The notes under the pieces are model-generated. The model saw nothing but the letters and a program-made list of their open reading frames with translations. It did no database searches and was not told where the DNA came from. Positions 13,001-24,613 of a DNA stretch of 64,000 nucleotides are shown here, piece by piece. The translations under genes and the position numbers were made by a program. The stretch lies in contig CP075497.1 of NCBI GenBank assembly GCA_021613535.1, positions 11,904,001 through 11,968,000 on the forward strand. The letters run 5' to 3'. The DNA is from Adineta vaga. Taxonomy: Eukaryota; Rotifera. Position 1 is the first letter of the stretch, and every line of letters begins with the position of its first letter.

Positions 13001-13236
13001 GTGTTTTTAATGTTCGTGTTATACGTGGTACTTTTGGAATTGATGTTTGAGTTAATTGTGCTTGTTTTCTTAAGCGTGTTAAATCAATTTGTTCTTGACC
13101 AAGAATTTCAGCTAAATGAAAAAACAAACGAACTTCATTCGAATTATTCCCAAGTTAATTACGTACGTATTGAATGTGTTGTATTATTCATTATTAACGA
13201 ACGTTTATTCAATGGTGTTAGTCGATTACTCGACAT
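10047..13236 (-). CDS. RIPOR/FAM65 Rho-family-interacting cell polarization regulator
   Basis: Eleven exons on the minus strand: 13236-13167, 13111-12897, 12827-12633, 12463-12072, 11844-11565, 11517-11002, 10941-10821, 10766-10644, 10594-10442, 10392-10255 and 10195-10047. They sum to 784 codons (783 aa) with no break. Residues about 25-160 are an antiparallel coiled coil (HR1-like). Residues about 160-292 contain the family hallmark CPGDEYEVVIRYGQQKWK and end with SGTIKLMFLIHWD, the conserved block of RIPOR1-3 (PL48 region). A Ser-rich, acidic linker with a poly-Glu tract (about 400-430) follows, then a C-terminal helical-repeat region. RIPOR proteins bind RhoA/RhoC and control polarity and Golgi orientation. 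The protein is shorter than the human ones (about 950-1200 aa), mainly in the linker. Confidence 0.87.
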
Positions 13237-14229
13237 TGTTGTATTTTGTCTGAAATATGTAGATAGAAAAAGAATGTGTAAACGAACAGATTCCTTTGCT
13301 ATTCTTTTTGCTTCTGTGTGTGTCTATATGTAACTTTCTCGTGTTATATTTTAGCTCAGAATGTATAATCACTTGTCATTGAAAGGCAACTCTCTCTTTT
13401 TTTTTCTTCTTACATCATAAGAGAGTGTAGACAGATGAGATGAAGCCGATGGAAAGTACTATATACTACAGTCAACCACTCGATTCTTCACACTTGTTCT
13501 ATTCTCTATTGACAATGATGAATGATGTCCATGAGCTTATGAATAAGTACGTCATTCAAATATAAAACAAGACATTGAACTTTCAATTTGACTTCTAGGC
13601 TATTATAGAAGAAAAGAAAAGAATGTTATTAACAAATGACCTTAAAAAGAGTTTATTTAAAAATATTTTTATTTATTCCGGTTTCTTCTTCTTCTAAAGT
13701 ATATACCTCTCATAGTTCATATCGACATCATTGAAATATTTCTTTTCTTTTTTTTTACAAATGAAGGACAAAGAAAAAAACACTCCCGACCTTGTACAAT
13801 AAAACACGAAATAGATCAGTTGAAAATGTTTAGTTCCTTAGCCAATGATTACGAACAATTCATTTGTCTTTTTTATGACTTCAAATGACATCTGTTGTAG
13901 AAATTCGTTAGCAAATCATTATTCAGCAATGAAATTTCGATATAAAATCTTCACATCTCCAGAAAATACCATTCTCTTCAAAAGTGATGATGATTCAACG
14001 AAAAAAAAAGGAATTGATGAAGATAAAAGTCGGACGAATGACTTTTCAAAGTCATAGAATTTCTTTTAATCATAAAAAACGAATGTCACATAGAAGATTT
14101 TTATAACAATTAACTTCTTCTTTCTTTCCTATGAACAATAAGTGAATCTTTTTCTTCTAGATCACCGATTGTTATGAGTAGGAGAAATAAAACGAAGAGA
14201 AACTTTTCTATTTAATTTCATTTATTCAG
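13237..14229. other. Divergent intergenic region; first exon of PH-SH2 gene A probably hidden here
   Basis: The upstream exon of the next gene must lie here and must leave phase 1. A candidate is the ATG at about 13929 with a donor-like site at about 13983, but the evidence is too weak to call. Otherwise nothing is recognised. Confidence 0.35.
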
Positions 14230-15989
14230 GTACAATAAGTAAAACGCTGCCATTAACTAAATCAATTGTTGATTATACATTATACAAATATTCGGACATA
14301 CAAAATTCATGGATTATTTGTGAAGGACATTTAAATTATCGTTTTGATCAAATAAAATTACTTAATATTTCACAATGTAAAACAAATCTTTTTGTTAGGG
14401 CGATTTATTTATTGTTCTTTTTAATTTAGTTGCGATATTTTTTGTTGTTTTAGCAAAAATTCCGATTGAAAATGCTAAACCAATCAAGGCGATTTATTTG
14501 TATAGAAATCAAAAACATCAACCATCGAATTTCTTTCAATTGAGCGCATATGAAAGGTAATGAGAGAAGTTAAATTGAATTCGATTGTTAGGATTATCAA
14601 ATAGAATATCTGATCAATGTTCGAAGAATATCAAGTCGAAATATTTTCTCTTTCAATTAATTGGAAAAGATTCGAATGATCAAGAAATATTTGGTGCGAA
14701 TGATGTTAATGAACGTGATGTATGTGAAGAAGAAGAATATTCGTTTCGATGGTTTTTGTTTTCTTGATTTAGAAATGGATGAGACATATAAATCAAGCAT
14801 TGAATTGGACAAAGCAAAGTTTAGCACCAAATAAGTGAGTGATTAAATGAATGAAGTAAAACGAAAGTTTTATTATTGTCAATCAGTTCAACGATAGCTC
14901 ATTCAGAGTTAAGATGCAATAAGAAAGGAAATTTACAAACATCTGGTATTTTCAAAGATAAAATCTATGATTGTTATTCTTGCTGCTTTTGTTTTCAAGA
15001 AAAAAAACGAATATTTATTAATTTGAATGTTTCTATACGATTTTAGAACATATTGATGCTGATGTTCATTCACATTACGAACCATTTCAAAAGTAAGTTG
15101 AATATTCTCTGTCATCACTCTCTATCCATTTTAATTCAGTTCAAATCAATCGACGAATAACAATGAATTTCATTCATCTGACGATACATCTCCTCTGGAT
15201 TTAGATCGTTATTTGAGTCCAAATCATCCTTCTATGTTACCTCGTCGACCTGTACCTCCAATTCCTGATGAAACAAATCATTTATCTGCTTGTCCACCAA
15301 CAGAAAATATTTATCTCACGGCAGAAGAAATTCCACCACCAAATTTACAAGTACAAAACAGTACTTCGACTTTAATTGAAGATCAAGTAAATCAATACTA
15401 AACTTTTGTCCGGAAGAAAACATCGAATTTTGTTTAGATATTTGCATGGGATAATATTTACTATCTAAATGAACTCGATGATCATACACGGTAACTATTT
15501 TGTTTTCGAATAAATAGAAAGATTTATTTCTTTTCGAATTGTAATAGTATTCTCAATGATATTGCGGAAATCGGTGCATTTCTTATTCGACCTCAATTGA
15601 AAAAGAATAAATCCAATGATCATGAATATGTAATTCATAAAGGAAAAAATTCTCACAAAAAAAAACACAACTGAATATTTATCTTTAGACATTGAGTATT
15701 TACGCATTCGGTGGAATTATTAAATATAAAATTTTAACGCCAATGGTAAAATTTATTACGAAATAAAAAATTCGATTTTGTTATTTGAAATATTTAGAAT
15801 GGAAATTTTGCATTGACACTTGATCCCAATGAAGCAAGTTTTGATACAATCTCTGATCTTTGTCAGTATTATACAAATCATCCATTACCAAGTTCACACT
15901 CACGCGATGATTCAATAAAAAAACCTGTGGGAAATCTTTGTCTTAAATGGCCTTATAAATATTATTTGTATTGTACAAATCGATTTTAA
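14230..15989 (+). CDS. PH-SH2 adaptor, tandem copy A (5' end unresolved)
   Basis: Exons 14230-14376, 14454-14556, 14605-14719, 14773-14834, 14887-14945, 15047-15092, 15140-15386, 15438-15490, 15548-15629, 15689-15745 and 15798-15989 form one open frame of about 387 residues; the exon with the start codon was not found. The first 150 residues are a PH domain (ending EIFGANDVNERD, then KWMRHINQAL). A linker with the SH3-ligand run LPRRPVPPIP follows. The C-terminus is an SH2 domain with GAFLIRPQ, which keeps the phosphotyrosine-binding Arg of the FLVR strand, and SDLCQYYTNHPLP at the end. PH-Pro-SH2 order is that of SH3BP2 and STAP adaptors, which link tyrosine kinases to membrane signalling. 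It is the intact member of a three-copy array. Confidence 0.8.
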
Positions 15990-16229
15990 ATTCTTGAGAA
16001 GAAGAAAAACGAATATTTACAATAGTTTTATTCATAATTTACTTGATTGAAGATTAAAATAAAAACAAACATTGCATGAAGTTTATATTGACTTTTTTTT
16101 ATTCTAGATTATTGAATTGATTAAGAATTCATATAAGATCATTGACGACGATATAGTCTGTCTGTAAGGAAGAGATCGAAATTTGTTGGTAGTGAGTTCG
16201 AGAAAATTGATTTGATGTTTTATCATTCT

Positions 16230-16236
16230 AGATCAA
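16230..16236 (+). promoter_or_regulatory. Trans-splice-type acceptor before PH-SH2 copy B
   Basis: A T-rich tract ending in CTAG stops 5 nt before the ATG at 16237, with no upstream exon visible between it and the stop of copy A at 15989. This is what a spliced-leader acceptor looks like. Inference only. Confidence 0.4.
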
Positions 16237-17891
16237 ATGGGAACATTGAAAGGACTTTTGAATAAAATAGCTGGAGGATCAAAATCTTTGCATGAATATG
16301 AAACATATAAATACGAAGAGATTGATTCGAAATGGATTATTTATGAAGATCAATTACAATATTTATATAATAAAACTCCTCTTGGTGATTCTCTTTGTAT
16401 GTTGAATAGAACAATTTGTTCTTTTCGAAAATTGTATTCATGAATTTTAGTTAAATCATGTTCGGTTGTATGCGCTCGAGTTCCCATTAAAAATGTTGAT
16501 GATACCATTGGATTATATTTGTTTATTGATGAGAAAAAAACCCCTATGACTTTCTTTCCAATCAATGAAAAAATGAAGTAGAGATATTCGAAAAAGGAAA
16601 CTATTTTATTAAACTAATAAACATATTTTTTGTTTTAGAATTAGTGAACAATGTAATCGAAAGATAACACCAATTCCTAAATGTTTTCTATTCGAATTAC
16701 AATTGGTCGATCGTAATGAACCTGTGATATTCGGTGCAAAAGATCATCATACACGAAAGGTAAAAGAAAATATGAAATTTGAATTTTGTTTTCTAAATAA
16801 ATCTTTCTTTTAGATTTGGATAAATCATTTGAAAAATGTTTTTTCACAATCAAAATTAATCAAGCAAGATTCCGAGCCTTCATAGTATGTTTTCAGAATT
16901 TTGTTTTCAGAATTTTTTCCATTGGATTATTTTATCAGTTTATCGCCAACACCTTCGATAGAATCCGATGTTAAACCATCGGCTCCTTTTCAGCAGGGTA
17001 TTGACAAAAAAAACGCTTTCTTTTCTCGCTCGATTCGATTATCAAATTTTATTCGAATTATTCATTCAATTATTTCTCTTGCTTTTTTAGACGCTTGGTA
17101 TCGACCATTTGAACGTAGTAAGTTTTCTTTTGATTTTTACTGTTAAACTAAAAACAGACCTCGATTTATTATTTAGATTAGTAAGTGAAAGAATTTCGAA
17201 GGAAATTTATCGAAAATATATGAGTTTAGTTTACAACTGCAAAGTGAGGGAAATGTGATGCGAAATTCGACAATTGAATCGAGTTCAGTTGAGCAGAATG
17301 AACAAGAAAATACTTCAATTTTACAAGAGAATGTAAAACATCATGAAGATTATTTGTATATTCGATCGATTTTTATGTTTTAGATTATTTTATGGAATGA
17401 TATTTTCTATATGAATGATAAAGATGATTATAGAAGGTAAATAATCTAAATTTCAAATAAGATTTGATCTTTTTTCATTATTTAATTAGTGTTTTAATAA
17501 GAACGGGTGAATCCGGTGCTTTTCTTATTCGTCCACAATCAAAAAAGACAAGTTCAAATGATCATGATTATGTAAGTAGTGAATACGAACATATTTTCAA
17601 GCAGAAAAGAACATATTTTTCTAGACGTTGTGCTTATATCATAAAACGCTTGGCATTCGTTGTTTTGGAATCTTTGAATCACAAACCCGAGTAAATCATC
17701 TATTGAAATATATTTCATTGATTGATAGACACTATGTCTTTTGTTCTAGGGAATTGAATATAGTTTAGTAAAAAGGTCAAGAAACTTTTGTTGATATGAT
17801 TCAACTTTGTCAATATTACATAACAAATCCATTACCAATGACGACACAAAATATTTTTCTGACAAAACCTTATAAAACAATTTTAAATTGA
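16237..17891 (+). pseudogene. PH-SH2 adaptor, tandem copy B, frameshifted in the SH2 domain
   Basis: It starts MGTLKGLLNKIAGG at 16237 and follows the exon plan of copy A: 16237-16396, 16451-16577, 16639-16759, 16814-16884, 16939-16997, 17091-17116, 17158-17180, 17225-17332, 17384-17436, 17490-17571, 17625-17690 and 17750-17891. The PH domain (ending KIWINHLKNVF) and the first SH2 half (GAFLIRPQ, Arg kept) are open. In the last exon the frame giving IEYSLVK must shift by one base at the A/G run 17768-17776 to reach the SH2 tail (FVDMIQLCQYYITNPLP, stop 17891). The acceptor before 17225 is weak (GAG), and exons 17091-17180 are poorly conserved. The cause is either a real one-base insertion or an assembly error in a homopolymer; without correction the protein loses the end of SH2. 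Confidence 0.7.
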
Positions 17892-17950
17892 ATAAAATTC
17901 AAACAATCTTCTTTTTTATTGCATTTCAAGGGTTTTTTTTTAAATTATAA

Positions 17951-17961
17951 AATCTTTCAGA
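17951..17961 (+). promoter_or_regulatory. Trans-splice-type acceptor between copies B and C
   Basis: Copy C's ATG (17962) lies only 70 nt after the stop of copy B. The gap ends in a T-rich tract and TTTCAG, one base before the ATG. Such a short gap leaves little room for separate termination and initiation, and fits a polycistronic unit resolved by leader trans-splicing. Confidence 0.45.
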
Positions 17962-19464
17962 ATGAACCAAAGTAAACAGATTTATGATCATTTGAAGAAG
18001 GATATTATTTTTGAAGAAAAAATTCAATATAAAAAAGGTAAAATTGATTACGAATCAATTTTTTCGAAGCAAAAATAATAAACGTTTGATTTCAGATCAA
18101 AAACAATATTTTGGATGTTTAGTCAAATTCTTGTATCCCAATGGATCGGAATCGATAAGATTTTATTTACTTGAAAGTAAAACATCGAAAAGTTCGTGTC
18201 TTTATCTCGATTTAATTGAATACGAAAGGTAAAAAAGTTTTGTTTTCCAACGAAATAATTTTGATTTTGATTAGAGTTGAACGATGTATTGAACAGAAGA
18301 AAGATACTGGATGGAGATTTTCACCATTGAATAAAACATTATTTACTTTTGAATTAATGCCAAGACATAAAGAAGAAAAAGAAGTTTTTAGTTGTGAAAC
18401 AGAAGATCAACGAAATGTAAATTGATTTCAATGATTTTCTTAGAGAATTGTTGTTTTTTTGTCTAGAAATGGGTGGAGATTTTGACGGAAAAGATTGCCG
18501 CATGTCGAATTCTTGAAAGTTATGGTCCTGATTCGTATGTATAGAAATAACGAGTTGATTGTGTTTGATATTTTTATCATTGTAGAGAATCGAAAGCAAT
18601 CGATGGTATTGAATATAAACTATTGCTGCTCGCTTTATTTTTTGATTAAAGTTCGTCTCAACAAGATTTGAATGTAATCAATCAATTTATTTAGATGAAG
18701 ATAATACAATTATCATTCAGAGACCCGGACCACCAATTCCATCAAGATCTAAACCGTACGTTACTATCAGTTTTTTTTCTTATTTCAAAATATTGTTCTA
18801 TAAAATAGTGTTATTGATAATCTTAATGAAACTAAGAAAGAACAATTGATGACCAATTCATCAGGAATTGAACCCGAGGCGAATTTAAATTATATTATTC
18901 TTAATCCAAAAGAATCAACAGTAAGAAGAATTTCTTTGTATTAATTTGGGTTAATAAATAATATTTATTTAGTTAAGTGTAAATGATATTTTCTATGCAG
19001 GAACATTCGATGAATTTCATAAGTTAGTATTTCTATTTACTTAGTTGATTTTTCTCAAAATATTTTTTTAGAATTCTTATTCATATCAATAAACCAGGTA
19101 CTTTCGGTGTGAAGATAAAGTCGCACCAAAAGATGATTGTACTTTAGTAAGTAAAGAAACTAAATCTTAAAATAATCTCTTGCTTTTGATTAAATAGGCC
19201 ATACGTGTTTATGAAAATGAACATTCACCTATATTATCATGGAATATCTATCATAATCGTCAAGTATGAAAGAAAATTTATGATTGAATTTGATTGTTAA
19301 TTAATTCGTGTATTTTGTAGATGAACAAATATTATGTGGATGAAAATGGTCCAGTTTTTGGAAATATTGTTGAATTATGTTCATATTATATGAAAAATGA
19401 TTTACCAGGAAAATTAACAAGAATTGATCGTTTAATTGAACCATATAAACTTTATTATCAATAA
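17962..19464 (+). pseudogene. PH-SH2 adaptor, tandem copy C, deletion in the SH2 FLVR strand
   Basis: Exons 17962-18037, 18096-18228, 18275-18416, 18467-18534, 18586-18605, 18695-18755, 18808-18920, 18973-19022, 19072-19146, 19199-19263 and 19321-19464. The PH half is open to RNKWVEILTEKI; the linker keeps RPGPPIPSR. The SH2 reads ILIHINKPGTF and then breaks at 19103-19108. The other frame continues RCEDKVAPKDDCTLAIRVY. Alignment to copies A and B shows that the two residues before the binding Arg are gone and the frame is shifted, as expected from a 7-nt (or 1- or 4-nt) deletion. Read straight through, the frame stops at the next exon junction. The SH2 tail (VELCSYYMKNDLPGK, stop 19464) is still well preserved, so the damage looks recent or is an assembly error. 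Confidence 0.68.
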
Positions 19465-19593
19465 TTTTATCTATTTTTTTTTGTTGTGAGAATGATAATC
19501 GAGAATATAATTTTTTTTCAGATTTTCTAAATGTTTTTCTCAATAATTTATCCAATATAAATATTTACTCTTTTATTTTATTGCTTATCTAAT

Positions 19594-19600
19594 AGTAACT
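19594..19600 (+). promoter_or_regulatory. Trans-splice-type acceptor before G3BP
   Basis: A T-rich tract ending in AATAG stops 5 nt before the G3BP ATG, 136 nt after the stop of PH-SH2 copy C. It fits the same downstream-gene pattern as copies B and C. Confidence 0.35.
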
Positions 19601-21164
19601 ATGTCATCATCATCAACTTCACCAAAGGATTCTACAGATGCTTCACCGCAACAAATTGGTAAAGCATTTGTTGTTCAATATTATCGTCTTCTTCATGATC
19701 ATCCCGAATCATTACATCGTTTCTATTCATCGTCATCAACATTTATGCATGATGATCCGAAAAAAACAGCACATGGAATTGAAAATATCTCGAAACGTAT
19801 TGATGAATTATCATTAAAACAACGTCATGTGAAAATTCGTCAAGTTGATTGTCATTCAACTGTCAATTCATCTATTGTTGTACAAGTTTGCGGTGAAATA
19901 TCTGTATCATCTGTACCAGATACTCAAACACCAATTATGAAACGTTTTGTCCAGACATTTATTCTTGCACCGACGGAAAATGCCAAACAAAAATATTATG
20001 TTCATAATGATATTTTCCGATATCAAGATGGAACATTACAAAATTCAACAACAGATAATACCAATACAAAGATTGTAACAACACCAGAAAGTAGAAAAGG
20101 TATGAGAAATTAAAAAAATATGATACTGCGATAAACGTTTTTCTGATTAATCAAGTTACATCATCTGAAAATACTCCACCAAAACCATCTTCAAGTCCAG
20201 CTGTACAAATACCAGTTACACCATTATCATCTGCAATAAAAATCGAATTTTCCGATAATACTATAGCGAAAAATGAAGGTAAAATTTACACAGATGAAAT
20301 TTCCGTGGTTAATTTAATATTACTAGGAACCTCTGTTCATCAACAACAGAAAACACAAGATAAAGAGCAATCATCAAAACCCAAGTCCTATCGAGATGCA
20401 ATTGGAAAGAAAGAAAAAGCAACAGCAGCATCGGCAACAACAACAACAACAACAACGAAGGAAACTCAACCAGCAACAGCACCAGCACCAGCAGCACCAG
20501 CACCAGCAGCAACATCAACAACTGCTACTACAGGAACGAAAGCACCAAAATCAGGTAAACAAAAAGCATCAAAGTCGGGTAGTCGAAGTGCGCGTGGTGC
20601 ACGCGGTCATCCTCAAGATGCGAATGATTATTATGATGATTCATGGTACTATGGGACAAGTGAAGAAGGTTATTTAAATACTGGTTATATAGATGATCAA
20701 GAAGTATTTGTTGGTAATCTCTCCGCTCAAATTACTGAAGAACAAGTAATATAAGAACTTGCTTTTTCATTAATTTAATTTGATATTAAATTTAGATTCA
20801 TGAATTATTTCGACCATACGGTCGTTTACTTCTTGTTCGTATTGGTAATACAGGATCTCAAGTTGGCGCAGCTAATTTTGCTTTTGTCGTTTGTCAATCA
20901 ATTGAAATGGCTAAAGCCGTTGTTGCTGATCACGATAATCTTTTGAAAAATCAACAAATCAATGTCGAAGCAAAAAAACGTCGTCCATTTCCACATACAT
21001 TTCGACCAACGTATCCAACTGCTGCTTCGCCAACAAACTATCAATCAACTGGTTATCCTGCATCTTTCTATGAACATTCAGTATCTACTCCATTTTATGA
21101 TGGAGGAATTCGTGGCCGAGGAGCACGACGTGGTGGTGGTGGTGGTGCAGCCGGAACACATTAG
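19601..21164 (+). CDS. G3BP: G3BP/Rasputin stress-granule protein
   Basis: Exons 19601-20099, 20156-20278, 20327-20745 and 20796-21164 (470 codons, 469 aa). Residues about 15-145 are an NTF2-like domain (IGKAFVVQYYRLLHDHPE, then SSSSTFMHDD), the dimerising, FGDF-peptide-binding module. An acidic/Thr-rich then Gln/Ala/Pro low-complexity middle holds a codon-repeat stretch at 20416-20530. Residues about 332-410 are an RRM with RNP2 VFVGNL and RNP1 NFAFVV, followed by a short RGG tail (GIRGRGARRGGGGG). That order (NTF2, low complexity, RRM, RGG) is diagnostic of G3BP, which nucleates stress granules and binds mRNA. It is somewhat degenerate in the low-complexity part but of normal length. Confidence 0.92.
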
Positions 21165-21930
21165 GAAAATGCAAAATAACGTTCTAGGATTATTTTCTTT
21201 AGTTATTATAAGGTTTCTTTTTTTTTGAATAACATGATATTCGTATTATTGATAAAACTCTCAAGCATTTGAAATACAGAAAGAATTGAAGAGTTTTTAT
21301 CTTTCTCATTCTTTGTTATTGTGTTTTTTTGTGAACGTTGATTTTCAACTCGGAATAAACTTCCGCATTATTGCAAAAAGAAGAAAAAAAGCTTTTTTAA
21401 TGTGCATCGTTAACGAATTAAAGATCATACTCACACTTAACATCTGAAAAAGTTATAGAACAGAATAAATAAACATATCCTTAGAACATCAATATCAATA
21501 AAAATTGCTACGTAATGCTAACTATTGATATTAAATTGTTCTTTTAGATTTTTATATACCTATGTCAAAAGATCCAATGCGAAAAGGGATCATTTCTATG
21601 ATATTCCTATGATTTAATGACAACAATATTTCGGATTGACAAATCTTCACTTTTTTTCTGATGTCTTTGAAAAACTCTTGGCAAGTTGTAGTCGACTCTG
21701 TTGGTCGGACTTATCATCTTAGCAACAAAACTAACCGCTCCATTTCACTAGTGCAAAATAGTTGCTCGAGATGATAATCAGATACAACTATGTGAATCAA
21801 TTTTCAGAATAAAAAGGATTATTTCGATTCTAGTAATTCCGCGTAAGTACTCATTTTTAAATCGAGACATAGAAGTCGTGGAATGACTACTATAGTTTTA
21901 TTGTTCATATTGTAAGTTCAATTCAGTATC
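21165..21930. other. Convergent intergenic region, nothing recognised
   Basis: 766 bp between the G3BP stop and the stop of the minus-strand receptor gene. No open frame with coding character, no RNA gene. Confidence 0.5.
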
Positions 21931-22968
21931 CTAGTTTCTCATTATCGCTGTATTCCACGGTATAACTTGATTATGATATAAATGTAATCGTCTTCGTATG
22001 TGTTTCCAAATTTTTTTCATTAGAACAAGTTTTACTTGGCGACGATATCGTGCACAAAACATTAAATAAATATAAAAACTTATCTAAATTGAAAACAAAA
22101 CTTATAAAAATGATATGTAGATGATCTTTAGAAAACTTATTTACCGAAGAATTAATGACTGCTAAGGACATACAGATAGTTTCTACAATGGACAATAAAG
22201 ACTCATCTTCTGCATTTATTTCCGAATTGAGCGAATAACATTTGTAAATAACATATGGTAAAGATAAAATAACGAAAAAAATAATTCTTATCCAAACCAT
22301 AGTTGTTAATTGTTTATCAAGTCGACGACGAGCTATCTGCGCTCGTTGTCGAATTATATGACATACATTTCGATAAGCTAAATAACTAAACAGAGATGAA
22401 ATACAAATTGGACAGACACCAAACAATAACGGTATATGAATATATGTAAAATAAAATGAAAATTTTCGATTTTGAATTGTACATTCCATTGTTGAAGAAA
22501 TATCGAAAAAATATATAACTGGAATAGCATTAATAATTGCCAAACAAATCGATACGAATGTTAACGTTCGTGATAATTTTAATGTACTTTTTTGTCTTAA
22601 ATAATAAAGAAAATTTGTTGATAAAAATTGATCTAATGCAGCAAAACATATCATTAACATGGAGATTAAAGCAAAGGAATGTGTAACACTGTTTGTATTT
22701 TACACCAAACAGCTGAACTATTATTTAGAGTTATAGAACATTTCATAAGTAAAATAAATGATGTATGTGCAAGTAAATTTCGACCAATGTTAATAAAAGA
22801 TTCAATTAACAAATAAAATATACATGGATTATGATGAAATATACGAAGATTAAGAAAGATAATAATATTTAATAGATTTCCAATCAAACCAAAGATGGAA
22901 ATAGATGCATCGATATAAATATTCAGATGTACTAGAGAATCATTATGTTTCTCCGTTGTTGGTAACAT
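21931..22968 (-). pseudogene. Rhodopsin-class GPCR with a one-base frameshift in TM3
   Basis: Exon 22968-22145 plus exon 22083-21931. TM1 (FGLIGNLLNIIIFL) keeps the GN pair, ECL1/TM3 starts WCKIQTVL, and the frame must then shift by one base at about 22677-22682 to continue SFALISMLMICFAALDQF, where DQF stands in place of DRY. TM4-TM6 are open. The intron joins TM7 to a basic tail (ARYRRQVKLVLMKKIWKHIR), which shows that the frame used after the intron is the second one. The architecture is that of peptide-type receptors (FMRFamide-receptor-like), which expand in rotifers and other invertebrates; ligand unknown. A single indel separates it from an intact 345-residue receptor. Confidence 0.75.
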
Positions 22969-23304
22969 CTTACTGTAAAGTGTGAAGAAAATTAGTAGGT
23001 CTTCAAAGGAGTATTTTTTTAAGTGGAAAAGTAACTGTTTGAGACTATAAAGAGAAAACTATAGTTTTAGTTCATGCTTTGATAAAGAACGACAGAAAAT
23101 AGAATTGAAATATATACTTCTAGATCTCAATCGATTTCGATAGAAATTTATACGATAATGATAAATTGAAAAAATCGACAAGATGTCACTATATTCTCAT
23201 GATAACTGTTTTAAATAACAAATCATTCGTTGAACATAAAGAACCACACATATACGTCTTAGCAACACACACAAAAAAGTATAAAATTAAATTCATTTAC
23301 AAGA
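22969..23304. promoter_or_regulatory. Divergent promoter region, GPCR and RABEPK
   Basis: 336 bp between two divergent ATGs; both promoters presumably lie here. No motif claimed. Confidence 0.3.
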
Positions 23305-24407
23305 ATGTCATCATTAACATCTTTAAGTCCATTTGAATGGTTTGAAATACATAGCAATTCTCGTTCACCTCAGTTACGGGTTGGTCATTCAAGTACATTT
23401 ATTCCTTCATCTTCAACGGTCTATCTTCTTGGTGGTGCAAATCCATCGGAATGTTTTGCAGATATTCATTCACTTTCATTACCATCAAAAACATCAGACA
23501 CATTTCTTTGGACGAAATTAATCGGCGAAGATCCGGCACTCCGACGTTATGAACATTCTACTATTTTTTCCTCTGAAAATAATGATCAGATTGTGTTCTT
23601 TGGTGGTGCAGATACAGAAAATAATCATAATGATATTCATGTATTTAATATTTCAACCAAAACAATCGAAAATTGGACACCGAAAGATAACAAATTAGTT
23701 TCACCTCGAACTCATCATTCAAGTTGTTGTGTTCAAAATGGTTTATATATATTCAGTGGTGGTTTTCAAGGTGTCAAAGCAGTTGATGATGCGGAATTAT
23801 ATCGATTTGATTTAGGTAGAGATTTTTTGAATATAAAAAATACAAAAAAACAAATATTGAATAAAATTCTATCTTTTTTATAGTTTCACGGACATGGTCA
23901 TGTGTACCAGCACATGGTTCACCACCTGAACAACGTCATGGTCATTGTTTATTATCACTTGGAAATTCTCGTCTTTATCTTCATGGTGGAATGGATGGAC
24001 GAACATTCTTTTCATCACTTTATTCAATAGATATGAATGAAAAACCACCACGATGGAATGAACATCGCTCATCATCTTCTTCTCCAATGGCTCGAGCAGC
24101 ACATGGTGGTGTTGCTATTGAAAAGACATCAACATTATTTATATTCGGTGGATTATCACGAAGTGGTCAAGCATTAAATGATACTTGGTCATGGTCAGCT
24201 AAGAATGAACAATGGACAGAAATTATTTGTCGATCAGTACCGAGAGCAAGATTAGATTTTGCTTATTGTCTTGTTGAATGTAAAGATATTGAACAAGATT
24301 CAGAAAAAACTATACCATTCATGTTTATTCATGGTGGAACTGATACACAAGGCGAAGTTTTTGATGATTGTTTTTTATTACGATTAACATTTGATAATGA
24401 TCAATAA
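23305..24407 (+). CDS. RABEPK: Rab9 effector protein with kelch motifs
   Basis: Exons 23305-23815 and 23884-24407 (345 codons, 344 aa). Six kelch blades, each with a GG pair: VYLLGGANPSECFADIHS, IVFFGGAD, LYIFSGGFQG, LYLHGGMDG, LFIFGGLSR and a last blade ending FIHGGTDTQGEVFDDC. The motif order and the GGANPS start match RABEPK/p40, which binds Rab9-GTP and supports transport from endosomes to the trans-Golgi. Length is close to the 372-residue human protein, the difference being in the loop of blade 6. Confidence 0.9.
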
Positions 24408-24613
24408 AAGGAAAAAAATGAAACTTCACCTACAAAATCTTTTTTTTTGTTCTTCAATGTAAAATTCGCAATAAAAGAAATGACATTGCTATGTATACTA
24501 ACGTCATCTATTATTATTTGTTCATATATAGACTTCTGTAACCAATAATTAAATTCGATAGTCAATTCAATGTTTATTTGCATTCATCATATACTGAATT
24601 GTTGCTTTTTACG

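Noticed and set aside
13845-14057. Open frame upstream of PH-SH2 copy A
   Set aside because: It may contain the missing first exon, but no donor in the required phase is convincing, so it is not called as a gene.
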